Assembly: GCA_003854995.1 (NCBI GenBank)
Contig: RQOI01000188.1
Span: 1 to 23,406 of the forward strand
Direction: 5' to 3'
DNA from: Candidatus Zhuqueibacterota bacterium
GTDB lineage: Bacteria > Zhuqueibacterota > Zhuqueibacteria > Residuimicrobiales > Krinioviventaceae
Length of the DNA: 23,406 nt
The notes under the pieces were generated by a model that saw only the letters and a program-made list of their open reading frames with translations, had not been told where the DNA came from and did not search any database. Both the position numbers and the translations under genes were made by a program. Positions 1-7,792 of the stretch are shown here, piece after piece (positions within the stretch are counted from its first letter, which is position 1; the number at the start of each line of letters is the position of its first letter).

Positions 1-34
1 TAACTGACCTTTTACGCAAATAGAGCATTTTTCC

Positions 35-77
35 TTGCTTTCCGTATCCATATATGCTATTTTTCAGCTCTGAAAAA
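35..77 (+). promoter_or_regulatory. Candidate promoter and operator of the symporter operon
   Basis: TTGCTT (35-40) is followed after 17 nt by TATTTT (58-63), a weak sigma70-like pair. An 18-nt perfect inverted repeat, TTTTTCAG-CT-CTGAAAAA (60-77), overlaps the possible -10 and start site. It ends a few bases before the Shine-Dalgarno GAGAGGA (83-89) of the symporter. The 2-nt centre is too short for a stable RNA hairpin, so a dimeric repressor site is more likely than an RNA element. The palindrome is seen directly; the promoter and operator roles are inferred. Confidence 0.35.
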
Positions 78-93
78 GCCTCGAGAGGACTCT

Positions 94-1629
94 ATGCTGA
101 ACGGCATCGACTATATCATCGTTCTTCTTTACTTTGTCGGCATTGTGTGGATTGGCTATTATTTTAAAAATTTCGTCCACACCTCGACGGATTATTTTCT
201 CGCCGGCAAAACATTGCCATTTTGGGCTATCGGCATGTCGATTGTCGTAACCGACATCGGCGCCGTTGACTTTATCGGGCTGACGGGTCAGGCTTATCGC
301 TATGGTATTGTTGTCGGCAATTTTGACTGGATCGGCTCTGTCCCAGCCATGATTCTGGCAGCACTGGTATTTGTGCCCTATTACTGGCGAGCGGGCGTCT
401 TTACCATTCCCGAATATCTGGGACGGCGTTACAATGTCTATGTTCGAACCATTCACGCCTGTGTGTGGCTTCTCATCCTGACGCTCAATTTGGGCATCAT
501 TCTCTGGGCCAGTGGCGTTCTGCTGAGCGAACTCATGGGATGGTCGATCATGCTATCCATCATCGTGACAGCCATCATTGTCGGTCTCTACACCATCCTT
601 GGCGGTCTGTCCGCTGTCGTCATGACCGATGTCATCCAACTGGTCGTCATGTTCATTGGCGCCATTGCAGTGCTGATCCTCGGCATTTGGCAGCTCGGCG
701 GCTGGGACGCCATGGTTGATAAAGTGACGAGTCTGGGGCCGCAATACGCTGACCACTTTTCACTCATACTCTCTCCGGATAAAAACACACCTTATCCATG
801 GACCGGCATCCTCTTCGGCCTGGCGCTGGTGTTGGCCCCCGCCTATTTCATCGCCAACCAGGCCATTGTACAGCGATCGCTTGGCGCGATAAATGAATGG
901 CACGCCAAAGCCAGCGTGTTATGGGGCGCTTTTCTCAAGATGTTCATCCCGATTCTGTTCGTCATTCCCGGACTCATCGCGCTCGGTCTGGTCCCGGGCA
1001 TCGAAGATGGTGACCGCGCTTTTCCGGCGCTCATCAGACATCTGCTGCCGCCGGGCATGACAGGCCTTGTCTTTGCCGCTTTTTTCGCCGGTCTCATGTC
1101 CAGCGTCGACTCTGCTCTCAATTCTGCAGCCACGCTGTGGACCAAGGACATCTATGAGCGTTTCATCAAACGCCATGCGACTGATGCGCACTATCTACGG
1201 GTCGGGCGGATTTTCACCGGCGTGCTGATCATTTTTGCCGTTCTGTCCGCACCCATAAGCGACCTCTTTGAAGGCATCTATCTCTATATCCAGACCATAT
1301 TCTCCATCTTCCAGGGTCCGACGCTGGCGATCCTTCTGCTCGGCATGTTTTGGCGGCGCACGACGCAATGGGGTGGTCTCGTCGGCCTGGTTGGCGGCAT
1401 CTGCATCGCGACCGTATTGTACATGTTGAAATCGATGCTGTTCACAATTGATGATCCGTTCCTCTACATTGCATGGTGGAGTTTCCTGAGCGGGCTGATC
1501 ATCGCCACCCTTGTGAGCCTTGTCACAGCGCCCGAGCCGTTGGATAAAATTCGCGGACTCGTCTATGGCATGGTGCTGCAAGACAGCGAATTGCAGGATA
1601 AATTGCAGGACAAACTGGCTGAGGACTAA
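94..1629 (+). CDS. Sodium:solute symporter (SSS family)
   Basis: This is a 511-residue polytopic inner-membrane protein of the SSS family (SGLT/PutP/PanF relatives), which couple Na+ entry to uptake of a sugar, amino acid or other solute. About 13 hydrophobic segments span almost the whole length. Family hallmarks are DYFLAGKTLPFW (33-44), the GGLSAVVMTDVIQ signature (170-182) and the Na2-site helix SSVDSALNS (336-344). The length is normal for the family. The ATG start has GAGAGGA four bases upstream. The stop overlaps the next start by 1 nt (TAATG), so it is translationally coupled to a two-helix protein. The family is secure. The substrate cannot be read from the sequence, although overall style is closer to SGLT-like members than to PutP. 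Confidence 0.93.
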   Translation: MLNGIDYIIVLLYFVGIVWIGYYFKNFVHTSTDYFLAGKTLPFWAIGMSIVVTDIGAVDFIGLTGQAYRYGIVVGNFDWIGSVPAMILAALVFVPYYWRAGVFTIPEYLGRRYNVYVRTIHACVWLLILTLNLGIILWASGVLLSELMGWSIMLSIIVTAIIVGLYTILGGLSAVVMTDVIQLVVMFIGAIAVLILGIWQLGGWDAMVDKVTSLGPQYADHFSLILSPDKNTPYPWTGILFGLALVLAPAYFIANQAIVQRSLGAINEWHAKASVLWGAFLKMFIPILFVIPGLIALGLVPGIEDGDRAFPALIRHLLPPGMTGLVFAAFFAGLMSSVDSALNSAATLWTKDIYERFIKRHATDAHYLRVGRIFTGVLIIFAVLSAPISDLFEGIYLYIQTIFSIFQGPTLAILLLGMFWRRTTQWGGLVGLVGGICIATVLYMLKSMLFTIDDPFLYIAWWSFLSGLIIATLVSLVTAPEPLDKIRGLVYGMVLQDSELQDKLQDKLAED

Positions 1630-1838
1630 TGTTTAATTTCAATTGGCTCAACGGCGTCTCTGTCGCGTGGGGTAAATTTTTCACTCTCCTAGCGTTCATC
1701 GCCCCCATGATTTTCGCCTTGACGATGAAAAAAAGATATATCTATCAGGGCGCACCAGATGGCGCGCGGTGGAGAAATTTAAAAATCTGGGTGCTGGCCA
1801 TCGTCGTCATTCAGGTCGCCATCTACCTCTACTTTTGA
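1629..1838 (+). CDS. Small two-helix membrane protein coupled to the symporter
   Basis: This 69-residue protein has two predicted membrane helices (about 16-34 and 51-68). They are joined by a short basic loop, KKRYIYQGAPDGARWRNLK, so it is probably a hairpin with the loop on the cytoplasmic side. It starts inside the symporter stop (TAATG) and its own stop overlaps the next start (TGATG), so the three genes must be translated together. I do not recognise a named family. Small two-helix proteins do accompany some SSS transporters, for example YhdT beside PanF, and an accessory or stabilising subunit is the natural inference. The coupling and strongly amphipathic design make it a real gene; its role is not shown. 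Confidence 0.75.
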   Translation: MFNFNWLNGVSVAWGKFFTLLAFIAPMIFALTMKKRYIYQGAPDGARWRNLKIWVLAIVVIQVAIYLYF

Positions 1839-2374
1839 TGGATTATATTCTGCCCAAAATCTCACGCGACCAGGCGTATCAAATTTTGCGCCGCCCTCCC
1901 GGCGTGCTGAAAAAAAAGAAAGAGATCAAGATCGAGATCTTTTACCTGCCGAGCTATATTGTCGATGTTCAGGTAAAAACACAACAAGGACTCAAGGTGC
2001 AGTCGCTCTGCATCGATGCCGTCCTCGGCAGCTTTGCTTTTTTCGAACTCGCGGACGTCACTACGTCGCCGCCGGAAAAATTTTCCGTTTGTCCATTTTT
2101 TCTGTCCGAAACCGACATTCAAGCCAGGGCCATCGAAGAATACCGACGGCATCTGCTCCACGTTGGCCTGAAAATGCGCTATAAATTTCAGATCGACCAT
2201 GTCCTGTCGTGTCGCCCCATTTACTATCCGTTCTGGATCGGCTATTTTCAACGCCAGGGGAGCGTTGATTTTGACGTCATCGATGCGGTCGGCGGCGAGC
2301 ATCAGGGCGCTGCCATGCGGCCGGTTTTCATGAAAGCGCTGTTAAATGAGGGCTCGGCCGGGAGTCGAGGCTGA
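1838..2374 (+). CDS. Conserved hypothetical protein, third gene of the symporter operon
   Basis: This is a soluble protein of 178 residues with no signal peptide or membrane helix. The ATG at 1838 overlaps the stop of the preceding gene (TGATG). An in-frame ATG at 1769 lies inside that gene and is not preferred. Two similar segments are visible: residues 34-64 (IFYLPSYIV ... IDAVLG) and 128-153 (IYYPFWIGYF ... VIDAVGG). Each is a Tyr/Pro-rich strand pair ending in a DAVxG turn, which suggests an internal duplication of a beta-meander. A charged helical stretch around 92-112 separates them. I cannot assign a function. Its position suggests a cytoplasmic partner or regulator of the transporter, but that is inference only. 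Confidence 0.65.
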   Translation: MDYILPKISRDQAYQILRRPPGVLKKKKEIKIEIFYLPSYIVDVQVKTQQGLKVQSLCIDAVLGSFAFFELADVTTSPPEKFSVCPFFLSETDIQARAIEEYRRHLLHVGLKMRYKFQIDHVLSCRPIYYPFWIGYFQRQGSVDFDVIDAVGGEHQGAAMRPVFMKALLNEGSAGSRG

Positions 2375-2405
2375 GGCCGCTCGCCGACAGGTGGCAAACC
2401 TCAGC
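2370..2405. terminator. Hairpin between convergent genes, possible two-way terminator
   Basis: A perfect 7-bp stem, GCTGAGG (2370-2376) with CCTCAGC (2399-2405), encloses a 22-nt loop that can itself pair weakly (CGCC with GGTG). It sits in the 51-bp gap between the convergent symporter operon and hydrolase gene. No T-run follows on either strand, so it is not a canonical intrinsic terminator. Confidence 0.35.
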
Positions 2406-2425
2406 GTGGACACTCTATCCGGCAC

Positions 2426-3526
2426 TCATCGATAGGCTGCCCGGTTTATATCCTCTATCGTACGGAGAGGTTGTCGCGGACTGAGATAGCGCGCCAGAAA
2501 GGCATAGATTGCAAGCCGGATCTCTTTTGCCTTTTTTGTATCCAGACGATCGAACGAATGACCGCCTGGCAAATCCTGAAAGATCTCATAGTCGAACTCT
2601 TTGCCCTCGGCTTTGAGCGACTTGATCAGGTGTTCCACCTCCAGCACATTCACATCTTCATCATTGGTATTCGTGTGAATGAGCAATGGCGTTGCCAGCT
2701 TGTGCGCATTCCATGCCGGTGATCGTCGGCGATATTCGTTGACATCGTCGTGCGCCGTTTTTCCGATGTGATAATCAGCGGAATAGAGATCGCGATAGTC
2801 ATCCTCATAATACCCCATGCGCGCCACCAGATCGCTGACCGGAACTCCGGCGAATGCGACCTGATAGTCTTTCGGATGTTCGAATATGTTCATCAACGCG
2901 ATCAAACCGCCATGACTCCAGCCGATGATGCCCACTCGGTTCGCATCAACAAATTCATAATTTTCGATCATGTAATCGCGACTGGCCTTGACGTCCTCTA
3001 TCTCCAGTCCACCGTAATCGATTTTTTCATAAAATGACTTGCCGTAACCCGAGCTGCCTCTATACTCGGGCGCAACAACAATGTATTGTTGCGCCACGAG
3101 CTCTTTGAGGATATGAGCATAATAGGTTGAGAAATTGCCATGCACGCCGCCATGCGGCAAAACGATGAGCGGATAGCGCACCTTGACATCAATGCCTTTT
3201 GGGATAAAGACGTAGGACCAGAACTTGACCGGGTTGCCGGCGCCAAGAGCTGTTGGATTCTCTTCCCTGGCCAGCGGCGGACCGGTCAGATAGACTTTGT
3301 CGATAGAAGCGACATCGCCGAGTCGCTGATGCCAGAGAATATCATCGATGTTCTTCTCCAGCACATCCAGCCTGTGCTCCGCGTCGCGGTGATAGGTCTG
3401 CAATGAATCCATCTTGAGCGCCACGTCAAAAGACTGCGAAAAGCCGACGGCGCTTACCAGATTGAAAAGGCAGATGCTAATACCCCTGAATAATTCGCCC
3501 GCCATTTTACGGTCAAAACAAGTCAT
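2426..3526 (-). CDS. Exported S9-type prolyl-oligopeptidase family alpha/beta hydrolase
   Basis: This is a 366-residue serine hydrolase of the peptidase S9 / dienelactone-hydrolase-like alpha/beta fold. An N-terminal hydrophobic stretch (about 12-29) ending in GFSQS looks like a signal peptide, so it probably acts in the periplasm. The oxyanion segment is LPHGG (123-127). The nucleophile elbow GWSHGG places Ser204. HTNTNDEDV gives the acid (Asp289 by alignment with DxRVP), and GGHSF gives His323. The beta-propeller of true prolyl oligopeptidases is absent; only about 100 residues precede the catalytic domain. The ATG overlaps the stop of the upstream oxidoreductase by 4 nt (ATGA), which supports this start, although Met8 is also possible. 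Peptidase versus esterase activity cannot be decided from sequence. Confidence 0.88.
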   Translation of the reverse strand: MTCFDRKMAGELFRGISICLFNLVSAVGFSQSFDVALKMDSLQTYHRDAEHRLDVLEKNIDDILWHQRLGDVASIDKVYLTGPPLAREENPTALGAGNPVKFWSYVFIPKGIDVKVRYPLIVLPHGGVHGNFSTYYAHILKELVAQQYIVVAPEYRGSSGYGKSFYEKIDYGGLEIEDVKASRDYMIENYEFVDANRVGIIGWSHGGLIALMNIFEHPKDYQVAFAGVPVSDLVARMGYYEDDYRDLYSADYHIGKTAHDDVNEYRRRSPAWNAHKLATPLLIHTNTNDEDVNVLEVEHLIKSLKAEGKEFDYEIFQDLPGGHSFDRLDTKKAKEIRLAIYAFLARYLSPRQPLRTIEDINRAAYR

Positions 3527-4524
3527 AGCTCAATGACACTCCCTTTTTCTATCGATTCGCGCTCAGCCAGTGCCAATTCGATGCTCAGCCGAGTACTCTC
3601 CGGCGGCACCAGAGCCGGCGCCTTTCCGCTTTTCAGACAATCGACAAAATAGTTGTACTGCTCAGTATAGCCATCCGTGGCAGCGACGTGCACGGCCTCC
3701 GGTTCGGCAGCGCCCTTCTTCCACAGTTTGAGCGCGGGTGATTGCGTCGAATCGTATTCAAGCTGGCCATTTTCATAGACAGCGGTATAGCTCATCTTGA
3801 ATCCGGAAAAAGAAAGCCAGCTCCCTTCAATTGTGCACAGCAGATTATTTTCATAATGGTACTGCGACACAACAGCAGCATTGCTGTTCGCAAGCTTGAC
3901 GCCTCGGGCGTAAAGGGCGCGCGGCTTGCCCAGCAGAGTGTTGACAAAATCGATGTCATGCACATGCAAATCGAACAGGCAGCCGCCGCTTTTATCTTCC
4001 TGCATAAACCAGCTGTTCTCTCCACCCCAGGTCGGCATGCCGCTCAAACGCTGGAAGCGAAAAGAGAGGGGCGCTCCCAGCAGGCCAGAGTCATGCATCC
4101 TTTTCAGTTCGACATATTCGGGCCAGAAACGAATGCATTGCGCTATAAAAAGCTGTTTGCCGGACGCTCTTGTTGCAGCGATCATGGCATCGCAATCATT
4201 TAACGTCAGCGCCATGGGCTTTTCGCACACGACGTGCATGCCCGCGGCCATCGCCTGTTCTGCGAAGGATCGATGTAAAAAAGTGGGCAGGCAGACGCTG
4301 ATGCAGTCGGCCTCGACGTTGTCTTGCATCTGCGCAATGGATTCGAAGAACGGCACATCCAGCGAGCCCATGCCGTTCACATCGATATTGCCTCTGGTGA
4401 CTGCACCCCATTTGCTCTTGTCTTTTTCGATGACAGCAACAACTTGAGCGTCATCCACTTTTTTCAGCGTCGCCGCATGTACAGCGCCGATGAAACCATA
4501 ACCCAGAATCGCAAATCTTATCAT
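3523..4524 (-). CDS. Gfo/Idh/MocA family NAD(P)-dependent oxidoreductase
   Basis: This 333-residue cytoplasmic sugar or cyclitol dehydrogenase-type protein has the normal family length. The Rossmann loop is GYGFIGAVHA (8-17), and the conserved EKP (101-103) carries the family lysine. The C-terminal domain has the catalytic-type DLHVHDID (185-192), where His189 matches the usual histidine; the usual glycine two residues before it is His187. Shine-Dalgarno GGAGAG lies 3 nt before the ATG. It overlaps the downstream exported hydrolase by 4 nt and follows a sugar nucleotidyltransferase, so a role in making or modifying an activated sugar for the envelope is plausible. The substrate is unknown. 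Confidence 0.92.
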   Translation of the reverse strand: MIRFAILGYGFIGAVHAATLKKVDDAQVVAVIEKDKSKWGAVTRGNIDVNGMGSLDVPFFESIAQMQDNVEADCISVCLPTFLHRSFAEQAMAAGMHVVCEKPMALTLNDCDAMIAATRASGKQLFIAQCIRFWPEYVELKRMHDSGLLGAPLSFRFQRLSGMPTWGGENSWFMQEDKSGGCLFDLHVHDIDFVNTLLGKPRALYARGVKLANSNAAVVSQYHYENNLLCTIEGSWLSFSGFKMSYTAVYENGQLEYDSTQSPALKLWKKGAAEPEAVHVAATDGYTEQYNYFVDCLKSGKAPALVPPESTRLSIELALAERESIEKGSVIEL

Positions 4525-4598
4525 TGTCTCTCCGCGTTGTTACTATTCGTCGAGCGATTGCGCTCTATTGCGAGCGTTGAATGCCATCTTTTTTCGCA

Positions 4599-5972
4599 TC
4601 ACCACCCATATTTTTTCGGCCCCCACTGTCGCTTGATCTGCTCCTGTTTCACATACAACAACGTGTTATCAGGCACATCATCACGCACCACTGTCCCGGC
4701 GCCAATGACAGACCAGGGACCGATCTTGACGCCGGGCATGATGATCGCATTGACGCCGGTTCTGACAAAATCGCCCAGATAGGCCGCATTGGCGCCAAAG
4801 CAAGGCGTCTCGCGCCGATCGTTCAGCAGGTGGATCGAGTTCTGGTCATCAAATCGAAGATTGCCGCACACCGTGGCGGCGCCCAGATCGCTGTTGTCGC
4901 CGAGAATCCCCCAATACTCGCCATAGTGATAGGCAAAAGCACGATGCAGGAACAGACCGGAGACCTCGGCGCCATGGCCGATATAGCAGTGCGAGCCAAT
5001 GGTTGAATTCCGTTCGATCTGGCAATAGCGTCGAATCGTACACTGTTCTCCGACGATCACGTTGGGATCGAGGATTGCTCCCTGAACTATTTTCGTGTCC
5101 GCGCCCACGATCAGATTGCCTTCTACAATGACGCCTTTGCCGATTTCAGCGCGGTCGCCGGCCACTACGGCGCCATGAATGTCCGCCCCATCGGATATTT
5201 TAGCGCCCTGGCCAATGGCATTTTGGCCAATTTGACTGCAGACATGTTCAGTCCAGTGATAGCTCGCCTCGAGATAGTGCCAGGGCTTATCGAGATCAAA
5301 AGTGATGCCAGATGTCTCCACGGCAAATACGCTCTCGCCGTTCTCGATGGCCGCCTGAATCGAGTCTTCGAGCTGTGGTTCATCCGGCGGCATGGTACCG
5401 ACCTGGAGAGACTGCATGTGACCGCAATTCTGCTGCAAATAACGAATGAACGAACGCGCAAAGGCGAACAGACCGGCGATGCGGTGCGTCACAGCCTCGC
5501 GCGGATGGCCAATCACGGCCCGGACTTGGTCGCCTGTGACGTCTGCGCACATCCAGTCCTGCGGGCGATCTGTTCCCAGCGAATGCACCAGCGCCGCGCA
5601 GATGGCGCCGGCCGTTTTCTGTTCGCGGATGAAATTTGACAGCGCGTTAAAAGTGAGCAAGAGATCGCCATAGAGCACGACAAATCGATCTTCTTCGACG
5701 AGATCGATCGCTGACAGCAGGGCGCCGACCGTCCCCGCGCCTTGCTGTTCGACGAACTCTATATTTTCGATGCCGGCAAGCGCACTGATGACCTGCTCTT
5801 TCCGATAGCCGACGACGACGATGATGCGTTCAATCCCGCTGCGCAAAAGTTTTTCCACGCTCCAGCGCACCAGCGGCTTATTAGCCAGAGGCAGAGCAGC
5901 TTTTTGTCGGGTAGAGCAATAGGGCCAGATCTTTGTCCCTCGTCCGGCGGCGAGGATGATGGCTGTTTTCAT
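4599..5972 (-). CDS. Bifunctional sugar-1-phosphate nucleotidyltransferase / hexapeptide acyltransferase-like protein
   Basis: This 457-residue protein has an N-terminal nucleotidyltransferase domain and a C-terminal left-handed beta-helix, the GlmU-like / archaeal ST0452-like architecture. The nucleotide loop is LAAGRGTK (7-14). The usual PKxLLPV segment reads RQKAALPL (22-29), with the lysine kept but the proline replaced by Gln. GAGTVGAL (78-85) and YGD (101-103) supply the substrate and metal-binding region. Hexapeptide repeats run from about residue 245 to the end. The likely role is making an NDP-sugar for envelope glycans, perhaps with acetylation. I chose the ATG at 5972 because the domain starts there; in-frame GTG (5984) and TTG (5987) starts exist, and no strong Shine-Dalgarno settles it. 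Confidence 0.85.
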   Translation of the reverse strand: MKTAIILAAGRGTKIWPYCSTRQKAALPLANKPLVRWSVEKLLRSGIERIIVVVGYRKEQVISALAGIENIEFVEQQGAGTVGALLSAIDLVEEDRFVVLYGDLLLTFNALSNFIREQKTAGAICAALVHSLGTDRPQDWMCADVTGDQVRAVIGHPREAVTHRIAGLFAFARSFIRYLQQNCGHMQSLQVGTMPPDEPQLEDSIQAAIENGESVFAVETSGITFDLDKPWHYLEASYHWTEHVCSQIGQNAIGQGAKISDGADIHGAVVAGDRAEIGKGVIVEGNLIVGADTKIVQGAILDPNVIVGEQCTIRRYCQIERNSTIGSHCYIGHGAEVSGLFLHRAFAYHYGEYWGILGDNSDLGAATVCGNLRFDDQNSIHLLNDRRETPCFGANAAYLGDFVRTGVNAIIMPGVKIGPWSVIGAGTVVRDDVPDNTLLYVKQEQIKRQWGPKKYGW

Positions 5973-6029
5973 TTGGCTGAGCACCAATGTCCAATATTTG
6001 ACTGAAGATAAACATGATATTTTTGATAC

Positions 6030-6041
6030 TACTCTACTATA
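6030..6041 (-). promoter_or_regulatory. Possible -10 element shared with the methyltransferase promoter
   Basis: On the minus strand this reads TATAGTAGAGTA. It differs by one base from TATAATAGAGTA at 7793-7804, the -10 region of the methyltransferase. It lies about 60 nt upstream of the nucleotidyltransferase start and downstream of the endonuclease stop, in a 97-bp AT-rich gap. It may be a promoter for the sugar cluster, or one of two repeats bounding the restriction-modification island. Confidence 0.3.
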
Positions 6042-6069
6042 AATCCTCTATCAGTACAGGCACCCGATT

Positions 6070-6846
6070 TTAACCGTAAAGTTCAATTGCAGCTAGAAGG
6101 TGTGCAGCGAAATCGGCGAACAAACTTTTAGGACTGTGAGAGAGATGCGGCGAATTATATGCGCCAGACCTTAATCCATTTACTCTATCGGAAAGCATTA
6201 GACAGCTGGAGGAATATAGCTTTTCCGAGACTAACTTTTCACATAACAGCTGATACCGCTTTGCATAAGATGAATTTTTGAAATCGGGGAATACTTTATA
6301 ATGCTTTTCTTCAACGTGCACTGGCGATGTCGATTCAGAACAAAGTTCGAGCATCATTAAATAAGCGAGGAAGGGTGGTTTTGCATAAAGTCGAGGTAAA
6401 GTTTTCGTATATTTTGAATCAACAGTGTTATCAAAATCGAATGCACCTTCTCGGTGAGCTGTCCAAAAATCATGAGCGGAGCCAACTGATTCTTCGGTCC
6501 TGTTGTTGAAATTATTGCTAAAAGATCCGACTTGCGATTTTAATTCGAACGCAGCAATTAAAAAATCCCGATGAACAACAAGGGCATCCCACATTTTAGT
6601 AGGTCTAAAATACCCGGGAATTGTTAATTGGCTTTTGCCTTGTATGATTACAGAATCTTCAGGCAAGCCGCAATAGACAGTCATTTTTTTTATGAGTGCA
6701 GTAAAGCCGTCTAAATTTTTCCCTCCAATGACCGCGCCCCTGCCACCCTCTTGTGCAGCAGAACTATTTTTCAACCTTTGCTGCCAAAATGCTTTTATGG
6801 CATTTCGGACATACTCCTCAAAATCAGGAGGCAATGGCGAGCTCAT
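6070..6846 (-). CDS. Type II restriction endonuclease, PaeR7I/XhoI family
   Basis: This 258-residue protein carries the distinctive conserved block of the PaeR7I/XhoI family: IPGYFRPTKMWDALVV (76-91), AAFELKSQVG (98-107), NNFNNRTEES (111-120) and WTAHREGAF (128-136). Characterised members cleave CTCGAG. The PD-(D/E)XK catalytic set is readable as Asp87 with Glu101-Leu-Lys103. The full length is similar to PaeR7I, and nothing looks broken. It overlaps the end of the upstream methyltransferase by 23 nt, so modification is translated first. GGAAG lies 6 nt before the ATG. The gene is visibly AT-richer than the flanking genes, consistent with horizontal acquisition. The specificity CTCGAG is inferred from family knowledge. 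Confidence 0.92.
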   Translation of the reverse strand: MSSPLPPDFEEYVRNAIKAFWQQRLKNSSAAQEGGRGAVIGGKNLDGFTALIKKMTVYCGLPEDSVIIQGKSQLTIPGYFRPTKMWDALVVHRDFLIAAFELKSQVGSFSNNFNNRTEESVGSAHDFWTAHREGAFDFDNTVDSKYTKTLPRLYAKPPFLAYLMMLELCSESTSPVHVEEKHYKVFPDFKNSSYAKRYQLLCEKLVSEKLYSSSCLMLSDRVNGLRSGAYNSPHLSHSPKSLFADFAAHLLAAIELYG

Positions 6847-7768
6847 CTCCTACTTCCTTTAAACTTAATTTTACAGTATTTTGTCCGAATAAGTCAATTT
6901 CATTACTTAATCGACTGAGCGCCAAGTTCGCATATTCTTTGTCAATCTCGATTCCGATAGAATTTCTCCCTGATTTAATAGCGGCTACCATCGTTGTTCC
7001 AGAGCCCAGAAATGGATCCAAAACTGTATCACCAACAAAACTGAACATTCGGACGATTCGTTCAGCCAATTCTTCTGGATACGGCGCTGGATGCTTACGG
7101 GTTGACGTTCCATTCAAGGACCAAATTTGCGTATACCACTTGCTAAACTCCACTTCCGAAATTACCGAAAGCTTGCGCTGTTCTTGCGTTGGCTTTCTAT
7201 AGCTTCCTGGCTTTCTGAGCATGAGTAAATATTCTATGTCATGTTTGATGATGCCGTTAGGTTCATATGGTTTTCCTAAAAACTTTGAATTTCCTTTGAC
7301 TTCAAAATTGGCATTTGAAATTTTATGCCAGAATATGGGCGCCAAGTTGTCAAAACCGATTGTCTCACACCTCACCTGTATATCGGCGTGAAGAGGAACT
7401 ATTTTGTGTCGACCGAACTGTCGCCGTGAGAGCAAAACGTCACCAACCACAACGACCATCCGTCCGCCCACCACCAGCTTTTCATAGCATTGCTCCCAGA
7501 CAGTGTCCAGTTGTTCTAAAAACTCATGGTAATTGTCAATATGTCCCATCTGCCGAGGGTGCTCATTGTATCTCTTTAGATTCCAGTATGGCGGAGACGT
7601 CAGAACCAAATGAACGGAATCCTTTTCAAGAATCGAAAGATCACGTGCATCTCCAATAAAAATATCATGTTGCGTCTCACGAGATGCGACAATCTGCCTT
7701 AGACGCGCAATCTCTGCTTTATTTTTCGCAATCTGAGGTATTAATCTGTCAATATTTTCAATATCCAT
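6824..7768 (-). CDS. Type II DNA methyltransferase (beta class, SPPY motif)
   Basis: This 314-residue DNA amino-methyltransferase has the catalytic motif TSPPYW (57-62) before the AdoMet-binding motif DPFLGSGTT (251-259), followed by GIEID (272-276). That motif order defines the beta class. SPPY rather than DPPY is typical of N4-cytosine enzymes, although some SPPY enzymes methylate adenine. The segment between the motifs (about 65-245) should hold the target-recognition region. The N-terminus (1-30) is a charged helix. The gene is first in a two-gene restriction-modification operon and overlaps the endonuclease by 23 nt. AGGAA precedes the ATG. It is presumed to protect the sequence cut by its partner. 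Confidence 0.93.
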   Translation of the reverse strand: MDIENIDRLIPQIAKNKAEIARLRQIVASRETQHDIFIGDARDLSILEKDSVHLVLTSPPYWNLKRYNEHPRQMGHIDNYHEFLEQLDTVWEQCYEKLVVGGRMVVVVGDVLLSRRQFGRHKIVPLHADIQVRCETIGFDNLAPIFWHKISNANFEVKGNSKFLGKPYEPNGIIKHDIEYLLMLRKPGSYRKPTQEQRKLSVISEVEFSKWYTQIWSLNGTSTRKHPAPYPEELAERIVRMFSFVGDTVLDPFLGSGTTMVAAIKSGRNSIGIEIDKEYANLALSRLSNEIDLFGQNTVKLSLKEVGDELAIAS

Positions 7769-7792
7769 GAGTTCCTTTTGTATCTGACGTTA

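Noticed and set aside
4549..4575. Terminator after the nucleotidyltransferase from GAGCG/CGCTC repeats
   Set aside because: Several alternative short stems are possible but none is followed by a T-run, and the next gene lies only 74 bp away on the same strand.
6070..7768. A novel defence island around the restriction-modification pair
   Set aside because: Neighbours on both sides are envelope or transport genes; no helicase, nuclease, toxin or recombinase accompanies the pair, so it is a stand-alone type II system.
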